Assembly (NCBI RefSeq): GCF_004766055.1
Contig: NZ_SPQR01000015.1
Span: forward strand, 1-64,000
Length of the DNA: 64,000 bases
Direction of reading: 5' to 3'
Source of the DNA: Desulfosporosinus sp. Sb-LF
GTDB taxonomy: Bacteria > Bacillota > Desulfitobacteriia > Desulfitobacteriales > Desulfitobacteriaceae
Shown piece after piece: positions 33,193-41,867 of this stretch. The translations under genes and the position numbers were made by a program. Position 1 is the first letter of the stretch. Each line of letters begins with the position of its first letter. The notes under the pieces were generated by a model, which was not told the DNA's origin, ran no database searches, and saw only the letters and a list, made by a program, of their open reading frames with translations.

Positions 33193-33621
33193 TTATCCAC
33201 CTTCCACGGCTTTACATCTAGGTAATTATAACCACTTTGTGTAACGATTACCCTGAAATTGGGAATGCACCCTTGAACACTAGCGTTTTTCAATCAACAA
33301 AAATAGATTAATATCTTTAAATATTAAATTGTTTCTCGGTAACTCAAAACGTTGGCAGGCGTTAAGCGTTTTCTATTAACCGTGCTAGCCCAGCATAACT
33401 TATAAAACGTTCTGAGAATAGTTGTTCTATTCTGGAAGTATTTGGGGTTATAGTTCGCATCAGTATTATATTTTTCCTTCATCTCTCGCTATCATCAATG
33501 GACTTTAGAGTATGAAAATACGCTTCCTTATAAGTTGGAAGAATGAAATTCAAACGAGAAATAAACGTCCTACCTTTTTGGTTTTGGGCAATTAATTAAT
33601 TTTAAGTTGTACAGTATTTTG
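33193..33621. other. Intergenic region, nothing recognised
   Basis: A+T-rich with no frame carrying a ribosome site. No riboswitch pattern I recognise; in particular no clear cobalamin box, although a nickel/cobalt permease remnant follows. Confidence 0.4.
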
Positions 33622-34455
33622 TTAAACATTGTCAAGACGTAACACTTTCCAGAATGCCAGAGATAACCCCCAAGTCAAAACGAAAAGCATCACTAGAATA
33701 TAACCCATATTTCCAAAGTTTAGGCTTTGAACCCAGTGCCAAAATTCACTGTTCAGACCTAATTTAGCACTGAGTATTTGGGCCAATTCAATAAATCCGA
33801 TAAATAGTGCAGCTACCACCGATAAACCTGTAACCGATAAATTATAATAAATCTTTCTTAAAGGCGTGGTAAATGCCCAATTATACGCTGTGGTCATAAA
33901 TATTCTATCGGCGGTATCCATTAGGCTCATACCAGCCGCAAACAGAATAGGTAAACAAAGGATTACAGTAAAAGGTATTGATTGCGTTACGGCGTTAGCC
34001 GCGATTGCTAATAAAGCCACCTCCGAAGCGGTATCAAACCCTAAACCAAATAGAAAACCGAGAGGATATACATGCCAACTCTTATTAATAAGGCGATAGA
34101 TCGGACCAAAAAAGCGAGATAAAAAACCACCGTTTATCAGGTATTTATCTAAGTCTTCAGCCCCACATTCACCTCGCCTTAACTTAGAAAACACCTGGTA
34201 AATCTCAAACCAAATATAAAGATTAAATAATCCTATAAGAACAAGAAAGCCACCTGATACACTTGTTCCAATTACACTCCCGATTTCTTTCAACTGCGGT
34301 ATATTTTTTTCAGCCCATCCCATTGATAAAGCAGTTAGTAACGCCATCACGAAAACGACTGTCGAGTGTCCAAGCGAGAAGAAAAATCCTACCCCTAAAG
34401 GATTTTCTTTCTGTTGAACCATTTTGCGAACTGTATTATCAATGGCGAATCACTA
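33622..34455 (-). pseudogene. NiCoT-type nickel/cobalt permease, N-terminus lost
   Basis: The 266-aa open frame and a few codons upstream match the nickel/cobalt transporter family: AIDNTVRKMVQQKENPLGVG then FFFSLGHSTVVFVM and, later, LGFLFGLGFDTASEVALLAI. The segment before AIDNT, which should hold the HAxxADH metal signature of helix 2 and helix 1, is replaced by stops (TAG TGA) and unrelated sequence. About 60-80 residues are missing and no ribosome site fits, so uptake activity is unlikely. Confidence 0.8.
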
Positions 34456-34540
34456 CCTAATTCTGATGACAATTTTAGATATGCTACATTCGCACGATTT
34501 TTAAAATCTCGCTTTTGCTCTATTGTCCAAGGGGATGGAG

Positions 34541-35008
34541 TTAACCTTTTATATTATGAGAAAAATAGCTAGCCAATACTTGAAGACTTTCATCCCGCAA
34601 TATTCCCGCTGTCACCTCTGGCTTAAATGACGAGTTTTCAAATACAATTTGGCAGCAATGACTGCCATTTTCTCCTAATAAATTACATAAGTCAATATCA
34701 CTGACCCCATAAACAAGTCTGCCAAGCTTTGTCCAAACCATTGCACCACAGCACATGAAACATGGCTCACAGCTTGAATACAACGTATATTCATGCAAAT
34801 CCACAATATGTGTTTCATTGCAAAAATTCCGAATTAATCCAGCTTCAGCGTGAAATGTCGGGTCAGTTGCAGTATATATCTGATTTTCATTTGTATAAAC
34901 TATTTCGTTATCTTTTACAAGAACCGCCCCAAAAGGTTCATTGCCATGTTCTACCGCTGATACAGCCAATTCTATTGCTTTCTTCATGAAAAATTCATCT
35001 GTTCTCAT
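34541..35008 (-). CDS. Nucleoside/guanine deaminase (cytidine deaminase superfamily)
   Basis: A 155-aa zinc-dependent deaminase. The zinc site is HAEAGLI (His and catalytic Glu) and SSCEPCFMCCGAM (two Cys), with EPFGAVLV typical of GuaD or cytosine/guanine deaminases. A ribosome site AGGAGG precedes the ATG. It probably deaminates guanine or a related base in purine salvage. tRNA adenosine deaminase (TadA) is less likely because the C-terminal pattern differs. Confidence 0.85.
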   Translation of the reverse strand: MRTDEFFMKKAIELAVSAVEHGNEPFGAVLVKDNEIVYTNENQIYTATDPTFHAEAGLIRNFCNETHIVDLHEYTLYSSCEPCFMCCGAMVWTKLGRLVYGVSDIDLCNLLGENGSHCCQIVFENSSFKPEVTAGILRDESLQVLASYFSHNIKG

Positions 35009-35634
35009 ATATATCCTCCTAAAAACCCCCGATTTATCGGGTATTTTATAAATGATTCATAAGCCACATTTTTCTACCAATGCGTCACAATGGCAACATG
35101 TATAAACGAAATCTGCATTGTTTAATAACCTCTTGAAAAATATGGGCAATCCTACAAATGCCGTCCAACCTCTGATTGAGGGGGGCTTTACCCTCATTAT
35201 TTTCGCCACTGTTGTTTGTCAAAGATATTCATTTTGATTTTGTCTCAAAGCAGAAATTACAATTACTAATAATGGAATAATTGTACCAACCACAATGGAG
35301 GGAATATCAAAAGGCAGTTATAAAATACATTGAGAGCATTTACGTTAGGGCGGCCTTGAAAACCTATCCAGTAATAGTTCGTATCCTACAATGAAATCGC
35401 CCATAGACGTTATCTTATTATATCATTAAATTACAAAAATTGGTTCATATACATCCTGCTTCTTGGCCCTAGTCCATAAAAATGTTCCACTGTTCAGCAA
35501 AATTTTAGCATTTTTTCAGCATAGGAAATAGCAAAATTTTAGCACATTATCAGAGATAATATACAATTATTTATTTTGCTAAGGAAGTGCTAAAAAAATG
35601 CTGTTTTAACGGCAAACCATTTTCCCCGAGAAAT
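35009..35634. other. Intergenic region with paired AGCAAAATTTTAGCA repeats
   Basis: No gene supported. AGCAAAATTTTAGCA occurs at 35496-35510 and again at 35530-35544, 34 bp apart and each nearly palindromic, with further TGCTAA blocks near 35575. A TGCCGTCCAACCTC block at 35164 loosely resembles the hairpin region at 26772. Confidence 0.5.
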
Positions 35635-38070
35635 CTAAATGAACAAATTAACATTGGAATCCTCGGCTTCTCCCAAGTAATAGCCAACTCCTCCAATTTT
35701 AATGCCGTCAAGTAACTCCTCCTGTTTTAGACCCATTACATCCATTGACATTTGGCAGGCCACTACCTCTACTCCATTGCTCATGGCAGCATGAATTAGC
35801 TCTTCGAGAGAAGAAACATTCTTGTCCTTCATGACTTTTCTAATCAGTTTCCCTCCCATACCCAACATATTCATGTTAGACATTTTAAGCCGCCTGCTTC
35901 CCCTTGGCATCATCATGCCAAACATTTTATCGATAAAACCTTTTTTAACGCTGAGTTTTTCGTGCTTACGCAAAATATTTAATCCCCAGAAGGTGAAAAA
36001 CATGGTAACTTTCCTGCCCATTGACGCAGCTCCATTTGCGATTATGAAAGAGGCAATGGCTTTGTCTAAATCTCCGCTAAAGACAACAATTGTCTTATTA
36101 TCTTTTAATGTAGCTTCTCCCGACTCTTGCTTCACTGAATCCTTTTTAGCATCTTTTCTAATGAAAGCTGTGATAATACCTCCGTCCTTCGAAACGTCTA
36201 TGAGTTGATTATTGGTTCTTTTACACCAAGCTTTAATATCCTCATAAAAGCCCGGATCCGATGCCGAAATTTTGAGTATTTGGCCCTGCTCCAAATCGTC
36301 GATAGCAGCCTTAACTTGCATTAATGGCCCCGGACAGCACAGCCCGCAGGCATCAATGTTTTTATCAAAATCCCCCACCCCACCTGGTCCTAAATTGAAT
36401 TGCAGATTCACGTCGCTAGACTTTCGAGGATCGAATCCTAGAATCGAGGCAGTTTTATAGCCTCCAGTAACATTGAGTACGCTGTAGCCATTTTGACTCA
36501 GTATCCTATCCGCTATATATCCCCTTAAGCCTACTTGGCAGTACTCTACTATTTTTTTATTCCTATCTAACTCGCCCATTCTATCCCTTAAGCTATCCAA
36601 AGGAATGTTGATTGAACCCTGTAAGTGTCCATTGTTAAATTCCTCCTCAGTTCGTACATCCAGAAGAATTGAATCCTCAACTTTGGTCCACTCGATGTCT
36701 TTCCACGCCACCACATGAGTTCTTCCTGCTAGTACGTTTTGAGCCGAAAAACCGGCCATATTAACAGGGTCTTTTGCTGATGAGAAAGGAGGAGCATAGG
36801 CTAGTTCTAATTCAGCTAAGTCGTCCACAGTGCCTTTTAGTCTAATCACTGTAGCAATAACATCAATTCGTTTGTCGACGCCATCGTAACCTATTCCCTG
36901 GGCTCCTAGCACTCGGCCTCCATCATCAAAAATTAGTTTTAATGACATCTGTAAGGCTGCAGGGTAATAGGACGCATGAGCCACAGGGTGAACGTATACT
37001 ATCTGATAAGGGATATTTGCTTTTTGCAGGGTTCTTTCATTTGCCCCTGTACTTGCCGCCGTTAAACTGAAGACTTTAATGATTGATGTTCCTTGAGTGC
37101 CCTTATAAATCGAATTCAAGCCTGCAATGTTATCAGCAGCTATTCTTCCTTGCTTATTTGCTGGTCCCGCCAGAGGGATAGCGGTTTTTTGTTGAGTAAT
37201 AAAGTCGACTACTTCTATTGCATCTCCTACAGCATAAATACCTTTTGCATTGGTCTGCATTCGTTCGTCAACGACTATATGACCTTTAGTCCCTAACACT
37301 AATCCCGAGTCTTTTAGGAAGGAGGTTTCAGGCGCTACCCCGATTGCAAGGATGACTAGATCGGCGGCAACCGTCTTTCCACTACTCAACGCGACTTCGA
37401 TTTGGCTTCCGACCTCATTAAAAGCTTTTACACCATCTCCTAATATGATATCTACGCCATTTTCCACTAATTCCTTTTCGGCTATAACCACCATGTCTGA
37501 ATCAAAAGGAGCTAGGACATGAGGCGCAGCTTCGACTAAAGTTACTTTCAGACCTCTTTCTATAAGGTTCTCTGCCATTTCGACCCCTACGAAACCTCCA
37601 CCAATAACTATGGCGCTATTGATGCCCTTTTGATCAATGTAGGATTTTACACTATCTGTGTCCGGAATACTTCTCAATGTAAATATCTTAGAATTGCCTA
37701 TCCCCGGGATATTTGGGCGAAGTGCTTTGGCTCCTGGTGCCAAAATTAATGAATCATAGGTTTCATCATAAACGCCTTTATCTCTACTTCTGACAGTAAC
37801 CTTTTTCTTTTCTATGTCGATACCAACAACTTCACTATTAACCCTCACATCGATGTTAAACCTTTCTTTCATTGCCTCAGGAGTCTGTACGAGAAGTTTG
37901 TCTCTGTCTTTTATGGTTTCACCAATGTAATACGGAAGGCCGCAGTTGGCAAAAGAAATATATTCATCTCTTTCAAACATTATTATCTGAGCTTTTTCAT
38001 CAAGTCTTCTGAGTCGTGTAGCAGCGGAGGCGCCCCCTGCTACTCCACCAACAATGAGTACCTTTTTCAT
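35635..38070 (-). CDS. Four-domain CoA-disulfide reductase–rhodanese–TusA–DsrE fusion
   Basis: An 811-aa flavoprotein. Residues 1-445 are a CoA-disulfide/persulfide reductase: FAD loop VGGVAGGASAATRLRR, catalytic Cys43 in SFANCGLPYYIG, NAD loop VIGGGFVGVEMAENL and a second FAD motif IYAVGDAIEV. Residues about 460-550 form a rhodanese with Cys in VEYCQVGLRGY. Residues about 575-640 are TusA/SirA-like (DACGLCCPGPLMQVK). The end is a DsrE-like domain with VVACQMSMDVMG. All four reactive Cys sites are present, so persulfide sulfur can pass along one chain. GGAGG precedes the ATG. It is monocistronic. Proposed role: cytoplasmic persulfide/polysulfide reduction or sulfur delivery. Confidence 0.92.
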   Translation of the reverse strand: MKKVLIVGGVAGGASAATRLRRLDEKAQIIMFERDEYISFANCGLPYYIGETIKDRDKLLVQTPEAMKERFNIDVRVNSEVVGIDIEKKKVTVRSRDKGVYDETYDSLILAPGAKALRPNIPGIGNSKIFTLRSIPDTDSVKSYIDQKGINSAIVIGGGFVGVEMAENLIERGLKVTLVEAAPHVLAPFDSDMVVIAEKELVENGVDIILGDGVKAFNEVGSQIEVALSSGKTVAADLVILAIGVAPETSFLKDSGLVLGTKGHIVVDERMQTNAKGIYAVGDAIEVVDFITQQKTAIPLAGPANKQGRIAADNIAGLNSIYKGTQGTSIIKVFSLTAASTGANERTLQKANIPYQIVYVHPVAHASYYPAALQMSLKLIFDDGGRVLGAQGIGYDGVDKRIDVIATVIRLKGTVDDLAELELAYAPPFSSAKDPVNMAGFSAQNVLAGRTHVVAWKDIEWTKVEDSILLDVRTEEEFNNGHLQGSINIPLDSLRDRMGELDRNKKIVEYCQVGLRGYIADRILSQNGYSVLNVTGGYKTASILGFDPRKSSDVNLQFNLGPGGVGDFDKNIDACGLCCPGPLMQVKAAIDDLEQGQILKISASDPGFYEDIKAWCKRTNNQLIDVSKDGGIITAFIRKDAKKDSVKQESGEATLKDNKTIVVFSGDLDKAIASFIIANGAASMGRKVTMFFTFWGLNILRKHEKLSVKKGFIDKMFGMMMPRGSRRLKMSNMNMLGMGGKLIRKVMKDKNVSSLEELIHAAMSNGVEVVACQMSMDVMGLKQEELLDGIKIGGVGYYLGEAEDSNVNLFI

Positions 38071-38457
38071 CGTAAATATTCCTCCAAAAATGCTAAAATA
38101 GTATTAGTGTATAATTTTAAGCTAGTGTGATTTCCGGTCGCCACAAGCCTTTCTACATAACACACACTATTATACCCCCCCAAGGTAATAGGGTCAATGG
38201 GAATTGAAACCACACTACAAGGACAAAGTGTTAGGGCCCTCGAATTCCTTCATAATGCTTAAAAATCAAAAACTGTCAGAACTCAACGAGTTTAACAGTC
38301 CAATGTTTCAGAAATGACAGCTGGAATCTCCACTGAATACTAGTCCTACCTATGGTTGTATGTTAAAAGTTGCCATGATATAGTTTTAAATGAAAGATGG
38401 CTTCATATTATTGCCTACTTCTCTTTTAGGAGAGGATAAAAATAATGGGGTGTTCAT
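38071..38457. other. Divergent intergenic region
   Basis: Holds the promoters of the CoA-disulfide reductase and patatin genes. No gene or RNA was recognised. Confidence 0.4.
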
Positions 38458-39300
38458 GTGGAAAATGTAGGGCTTGTACTCGAAGGCGGAGGTATGAGGG
38501 GGCTATATACCTGCGGTGTCTTGGAGTACTTTATGGAAAAAGATTTATATTTCAATTATGTAATAGGAGTATCTGCCGGAGCATGTAATGCTGCTTCGTA
38601 TATTTCGAGGCAACAGAGGCGAAATGAAAAGGTCATTATCGGGTTCGTTAAGGACTGGCGGTATATGAGTTTAAGAAATTTAATCTTGGGCAAATCATAC
38701 TTTGGTATGGATTTCATTTTTGATGAAATTCCCAACAAGCATGTTTCATTTGATTTTGAGACCTTTTATAAGTCTCCCGGTGTTTTTTTGGTCGGAGCAA
38801 CTGATTGTCGATCGGGTAAGCCGATTTATCTGAATAAGGACGATTTAGGTGAGCAGTTCCAAGCTTTAAGGGCGTCCGCTTCTCTGCCAATGATCTCGCC
38901 AATTGTGAATTATAGAGGTTATGAACTATTAGATGGTGGACTTTCCGATTCCATACCCATTAGAAAATCCATTCAAGATGGAAATACCAAGAATGTAATT
39001 GTTTTAACGAGAAACAAAGGCTATAGAAAGCGTCCCGGGAAATTTAATGTTTTACTAAAACTAAACTATAGAAATTACCCCCTATTAATTGAAACCATGC
39101 TAAACCGCTATAAGAATTATAATAAAACCCTGGATTATATTGAAGAACTTGAAAGCGAAGGTAAGGCGATTGTCATAAGACCTACAAAAGAATTGGAGGT
39201 CGGTCGATTGGAAAAAGATCCTCAAAAGCTTCGCAAACTGCTTGACCAAGGATATGAGGATACTAAAAGTTCTTATGAAAGAATTATGGAATTTGTCTAA
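38458..39300 (+). CDS. Patatin-like phospholipase
   Basis: A 280-aa patatin-family lipid acyl hydrolase (YjjU-like). The oxyanion loop is LEGGGMRGLYTCGVL, the catalytic Ser lies in GVSAGACN (about residue 41), and the dyad Asp in DGGLSDSIPI (about residue 161). No signal peptide. The start is GTG 38458 with GGGGTG 7 nt upstream. A strong terminator follows. Likely role in membrane lipid turnover. Confidence 0.9.
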   Translation: MENVGLVLEGGGMRGLYTCGVLEYFMEKDLYFNYVIGVSAGACNAASYISRQQRRNEKVIIGFVKDWRYMSLRNLILGKSYFGMDFIFDEIPNKHVSFDFETFYKSPGVFLVGATDCRSGKPIYLNKDDLGEQFQALRASASLPMISPIVNYRGYELLDGGLSDSIPIRKSIQDGNTKNVIVLTRNKGYRKRPGKFNVLLKLNYRNYPLLIETMLNRYKNYNKTLDYIEELESEGKAIVIRPTKELEVGRLEKDPQKLRKLLDQGYEDTKSSYERIMEFV

Positions 39301-39328
39301 TGAAGGAGACTATGATTGTTCAATTAAA

Positions 39329-39384
39329 GGATAGTCTAAAAAGGGGAACGGGTAAATTTTACCCCGTTCCCCTTTAGGCTATCC
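39329..39384. terminator. Extended hairpin after the patatin gene
   Basis: Arms AGGATAG...AAAGGGGAACGGG and CCCGTTCCCCTTT...CTATCCT form a long stem with a TTTTA centre. Suited to stop transcription from both sides. Confidence 0.75.
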
Positions 39385-39399
39385 TCTTTGAGCGGCCAA

Positions 39400-39561
39400 T
39401 TACTTATTTTGGTAAACCAGTTTCTCATTAAACTACTCGATCAGTTTATCTAGTTCTGGTCCCATCTGATGCAACCTACCCTAGTATTCGTCATAATCGT
39501 ACCATTGGGCATTCGGATCATCCAGCTTATACTCTTTGTTCAATCCAAGTGTAGTTACATG
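39400..39561 (-). pseudogene. C-terminal fragment of unknown gene with two in-frame TAG codons
   Basis: One frame reads TLGLNKEYKLDDPNAQWYDY, then DEY, TAG (39481-39483), GRLHQMGPELDKLIE, TAG (39433-39435) and FNEKLVYQNK with a TAA end. The residues are protein-like on both sides of each TAG. Both could be Trp codons mutated from TGG. I cannot name the family. No start or ribosome site is present. Confidence 0.45.
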
Positions 39562-39612
39562 AGGTTATGATCAATGATACATTTCTGCAGAGTCCGGTTC
39601 ATTGCAAAGTCG

Positions 39613-39667
39613 TAAAATACCCAAGCTGTCATTGTCATCCTATGGCAATGACAGCTTGGGTATTTTT
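39613..39667. terminator. Strong bidirectional hairpin
   Basis: AAAATACCCAAGCTGTCATTG pairs over 21 bp with its complement, with TTTTT on the plus side. It follows the fragment at 39400 and precedes the GntR operon promoter. Confidence 0.75.
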
Positions 39668-39829
39668 AACATTATGAACCCAGGTATATGTTTATCTCCA
39701 ATACTTTCAATTCTAGGTCACCAAAGCCATTATTCAGTAAGGTTGGGCATTGTAATTTGATCATTAGCTTCCTTACCTCGTCCAGCTACCTTTGTGCGAT
39801 AATTTCGCGTTAGATTACTGTTAATGTAC

Positions 39830-39885
39830 TTGACAATGACTATGAACGATGTATTATTGTGTTAAGTTGTTAATACAATAATACA
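39830..39885 (+). promoter_or_regulatory. Promoter and operator of the GntR-ABC operon
   Basis: -35 TTGACA (39830-39835), 16-bp spacer, -10 TATTAT (39852-39857). The inverted repeat TGTATTATTGT (39850-39860) and ACAATAATACA (39875-39885) covers the -10 and start site, fitting autorepression by the GntR protein. Confidence 0.75.
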
Positions 39886-39898
39886 AGAGGTGAATCAA

Positions 39899-40270
39899 AT
39901 GCCATGGAAATTAAAATCTGACAGACCTATTTACACTCAGCTGATTGAACAAATTGAGCTGATGATAGTCTCCGGTGTCTATCCCCCGGGGTCCAAACTG
40001 CCTTCGGTACGGGATATGGCTCAAGAGGCCGCAGTAAATCCCAATACCATGCAGAAGGCTCTGGTGAAATTGGAGGAAGATGGTCTCATCATTACACACC
40101 GCACAAGCGGTCGATCGATTACGGAGGATACACGTATGATTGAAGGGGCAAAAACCAAATTGGCTCAGGAGCAAATCTCGGAATTCCTGGAAAAAATGCA
40201 AATGCTAGGCTTTGAGCAAAAGGATATCTTAACCATTATTAATAACATGGTAAAGGAGATGAAGGAATGA
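39899..40270 (+). CDS. GntR family regulator, YtrA subfamily
   Basis: A 123-aa short GntR regulator. The winged HTH covers residues 10-75 (PSVRDMAQEAAVNPNTMQKA, then LEEDGLIITHRTSGRSI), and only a small dimerization tail follows, as in YtrA. The start is ATG 39899 with AAGAGGTG; a GTG at 39890 overlaps the ribosome site. It overlaps the ABC ATPase gene by 4 bases and probably represses the operon through the dyad at 39850-39885. YtrA-type operons respond to wall-active antibiotics in Bacillus. Confidence 0.88.
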   Translation: MPWKLKSDRPIYTQLIEQIELMIVSGVYPPGSKLPSVRDMAQEAAVNPNTMQKALVKLEEDGLIITHRTSGRSITEDTRMIEGAKTKLAQEQISEFLEKMQMLGFEQKDILTIINNMVKEMKE

Positions 40271-40965
40271 GCACTATTTTAGAATGCAACGGCCTTACAA
40301 AAAAGTTTGGAAGCAAAGTAGCCGTATCTTCCGTTGATCTAAAGATAGCGCGCGGGCAAATCGTAGGGCTTCTGGGGCCTAATGGCAGCGGAAAAAGCAC
40401 CCTCATCAAGCTTGCGAACAAACTCTTGACTCCCACCTGTGGAACTATTCTCATTGGAGGTAAGAAACCCGGCATCGAGACGAAGAGTATTGTATCCTAC
40501 CTCCCAGAAAGAACTTATTTGAATGATTGGATGCGCGTACACCAAATTATTGATTTCTTCTCCGATTTCTATGATGATTTTAAACCAGAGAAGGCCTTCG
40601 ACATGCTTAAAAGCCTCAATATCAATGCTAATGACCGACTGAAAACCATGTCCAAGGGAACGAAGGAAAAGGTGCAGTTAATTCTTGTCATGAGCCGTGA
40701 AGCAGAACTTTATCTCTTGGATGAGCCTATAGGCGGAGTAGATCCGGCAGCAAGAGATTATATTTTGAAAACTATTCTTAATAATTACAATGAAAATGCA
40801 ACTGTGATTATCTCGACCCACCTCATTTCAGATATAGAAAATATTTTGGATTATGTGATTTTTATCAATCAAGGCCAAGTAGTTTTGACCTCTTCTGTGG
40901 ATGATATCCGAGGCGAAAAGGGAAAATCTGTCGATGCTTTATTCAGGGAGGTGTTTAAATGTTAA
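40267..40965 (+). CDS. ABC transporter ATP-binding protein
   Basis: A 232-aa ATPase. Walker A GPNGSGKST (about residue 37), Walker B LYLLDEPIGGVDP, and the switch His in ISTHL. The signature is MSKGTKEK, a variant of LSGGQ seen in YtrB/YhcH-like ATPases. It overlaps both neighbours (ATGA with the regulator, 7 bases with the permease). Powers the adjacent permease. Confidence 0.9.
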   Translation: MSTILECNGLTKKFGSKVAVSSVDLKIARGQIVGLLGPNGSGKSTLIKLANKLLTPTCGTILIGGKKPGIETKSIVSYLPERTYLNDWMRVHQIIDFFSDFYDDFKPEKAFDMLKSLNINANDRLKTMSKGTKEKVQLILVMSREAELYLLDEPIGGVDPAARDYILKTILNNYNENATVIISTHLISDIENILDYVIFINQGQVVLTSSVDDIRGEKGKSVDALFREVFKC

Positions 40966-41759
40966 ACAAGCTTTTAAAGTATGAACTAAAAGCTACCGGA
41001 CGAATCTTTCTACCGTTATTCCTCGCTTTGCTGTTGTTCGCAGGAATCACAAGATTAATTTCTCCTTTAGGTCCAGAGAAATTTGATACTATCGCAATGA
41101 TTAGCAAGGCCATCTATACCGTTATTATGGTGGGAATGTTCGTTATGACCTTTATTATGATGATTCAACGCTTTCATAAGAATCTGCTTTCCGATGAGGG
41201 CTATTTAATGCATACACTACCCGTAAAGCCCTGGAAACACATTGTTAGTAAACTTCTAGTGTCCATGCTCTGGATGGTTACCAGTGTCATCATCGCCATG
41301 ATTTCCATTCTGATAATCGCTTACAAAAAAGGGGCAGTCACTGAGATCGTCAAAGGATTGGCAACTGCTCATAATAAAGTTATTGAACAATTGGGCGCTT
41401 GGGCATACCCTTTGACGTTTGAGATGATTCTGGTAGTTCTTTTATTTCTGGCTTCAGGCATTTTGATCATTTATGCTTCGGTTGCCCTCGGACATCTCTT
41501 CAACCGGCATAAAATGTTGGCATCTTTCGGTGCCTTTGTTGGCCTCAATGCTCTTTCCCAAATCTATTTTGGACTGATAAGCTCAAGCTTTAGATCGGCT
41601 CATTTTGCCAATATCCATCTCTCTACCATGGGTTTCGTTAGTAGTCAATCAGTAATTCAGCTGGCGATTGGTTTAGGAATCCTTTTTGTCGGACTTCTAT
41701 GTGCAGCTTACTTCGCCATAACGAATTTCATTTTGAGTAAACGGCTTAATTTGGAATAA
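40959..41759 (+). CDS. ABC-2-type permease subunit
   Basis: A 266-aa six-helix membrane protein encoded in one operon with the GntR regulator and ATPase. Helices lie around FLPLFLALLLFAGITRL, TVIMVGMFVMTFIMMI, MLWMVTSVIIAMISILII and three more. The sequence EGYLMHTLPVKPWKHIVSKL in the first loop is typical of permeases in YtrA-type operons. Likely exports or defends against an envelope-active compound. Confidence 0.85.
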   Translation: MLNKLLKYELKATGRIFLPLFLALLLFAGITRLISPLGPEKFDTIAMISKAIYTVIMVGMFVMTFIMMIQRFHKNLLSDEGYLMHTLPVKPWKHIVSKLLVSMLWMVTSVIIAMISILIIAYKKGAVTEIVKGLATAHNKVIEQLGAWAYPLTFEMILVVLLFLASGILIIYASVALGHLFNRHKMLASFGAFVGLNALSQIYFGLISSSFRSAHFANIHLSTMGFVSSQSVIQLAIGLGILFVGLLCAAYFAITNFILSKRLNLE

Positions 41760-41789
41760 AGCAATAATAACCCACGCCATTAACAAGGT

Positions 41790-41838
41790 AAATAGCCAAT
41801 GACTCCCGATGCTTCGGGAGTCATTGGCTATTTCTTTT
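41790..41838. terminator. Terminator between convergent ABC operons
   Basis: AATAGCCAATGACTCCCGA pairs with TCGGGAGTCATTGGCTATT over 19 bp with a short loop, followed by TCTTTTT. Confidence 0.82.
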
Positions 41839-41867
41839 TATATCACCTACTGTGCTCTACGCATTCC

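Noticed and set aside
33193-33621. Possible cobalamin or nickel/cobalt riboswitch
   Set aside because: It lies downstream, not upstream, of the permease remnant and lacks recognisable core motifs.
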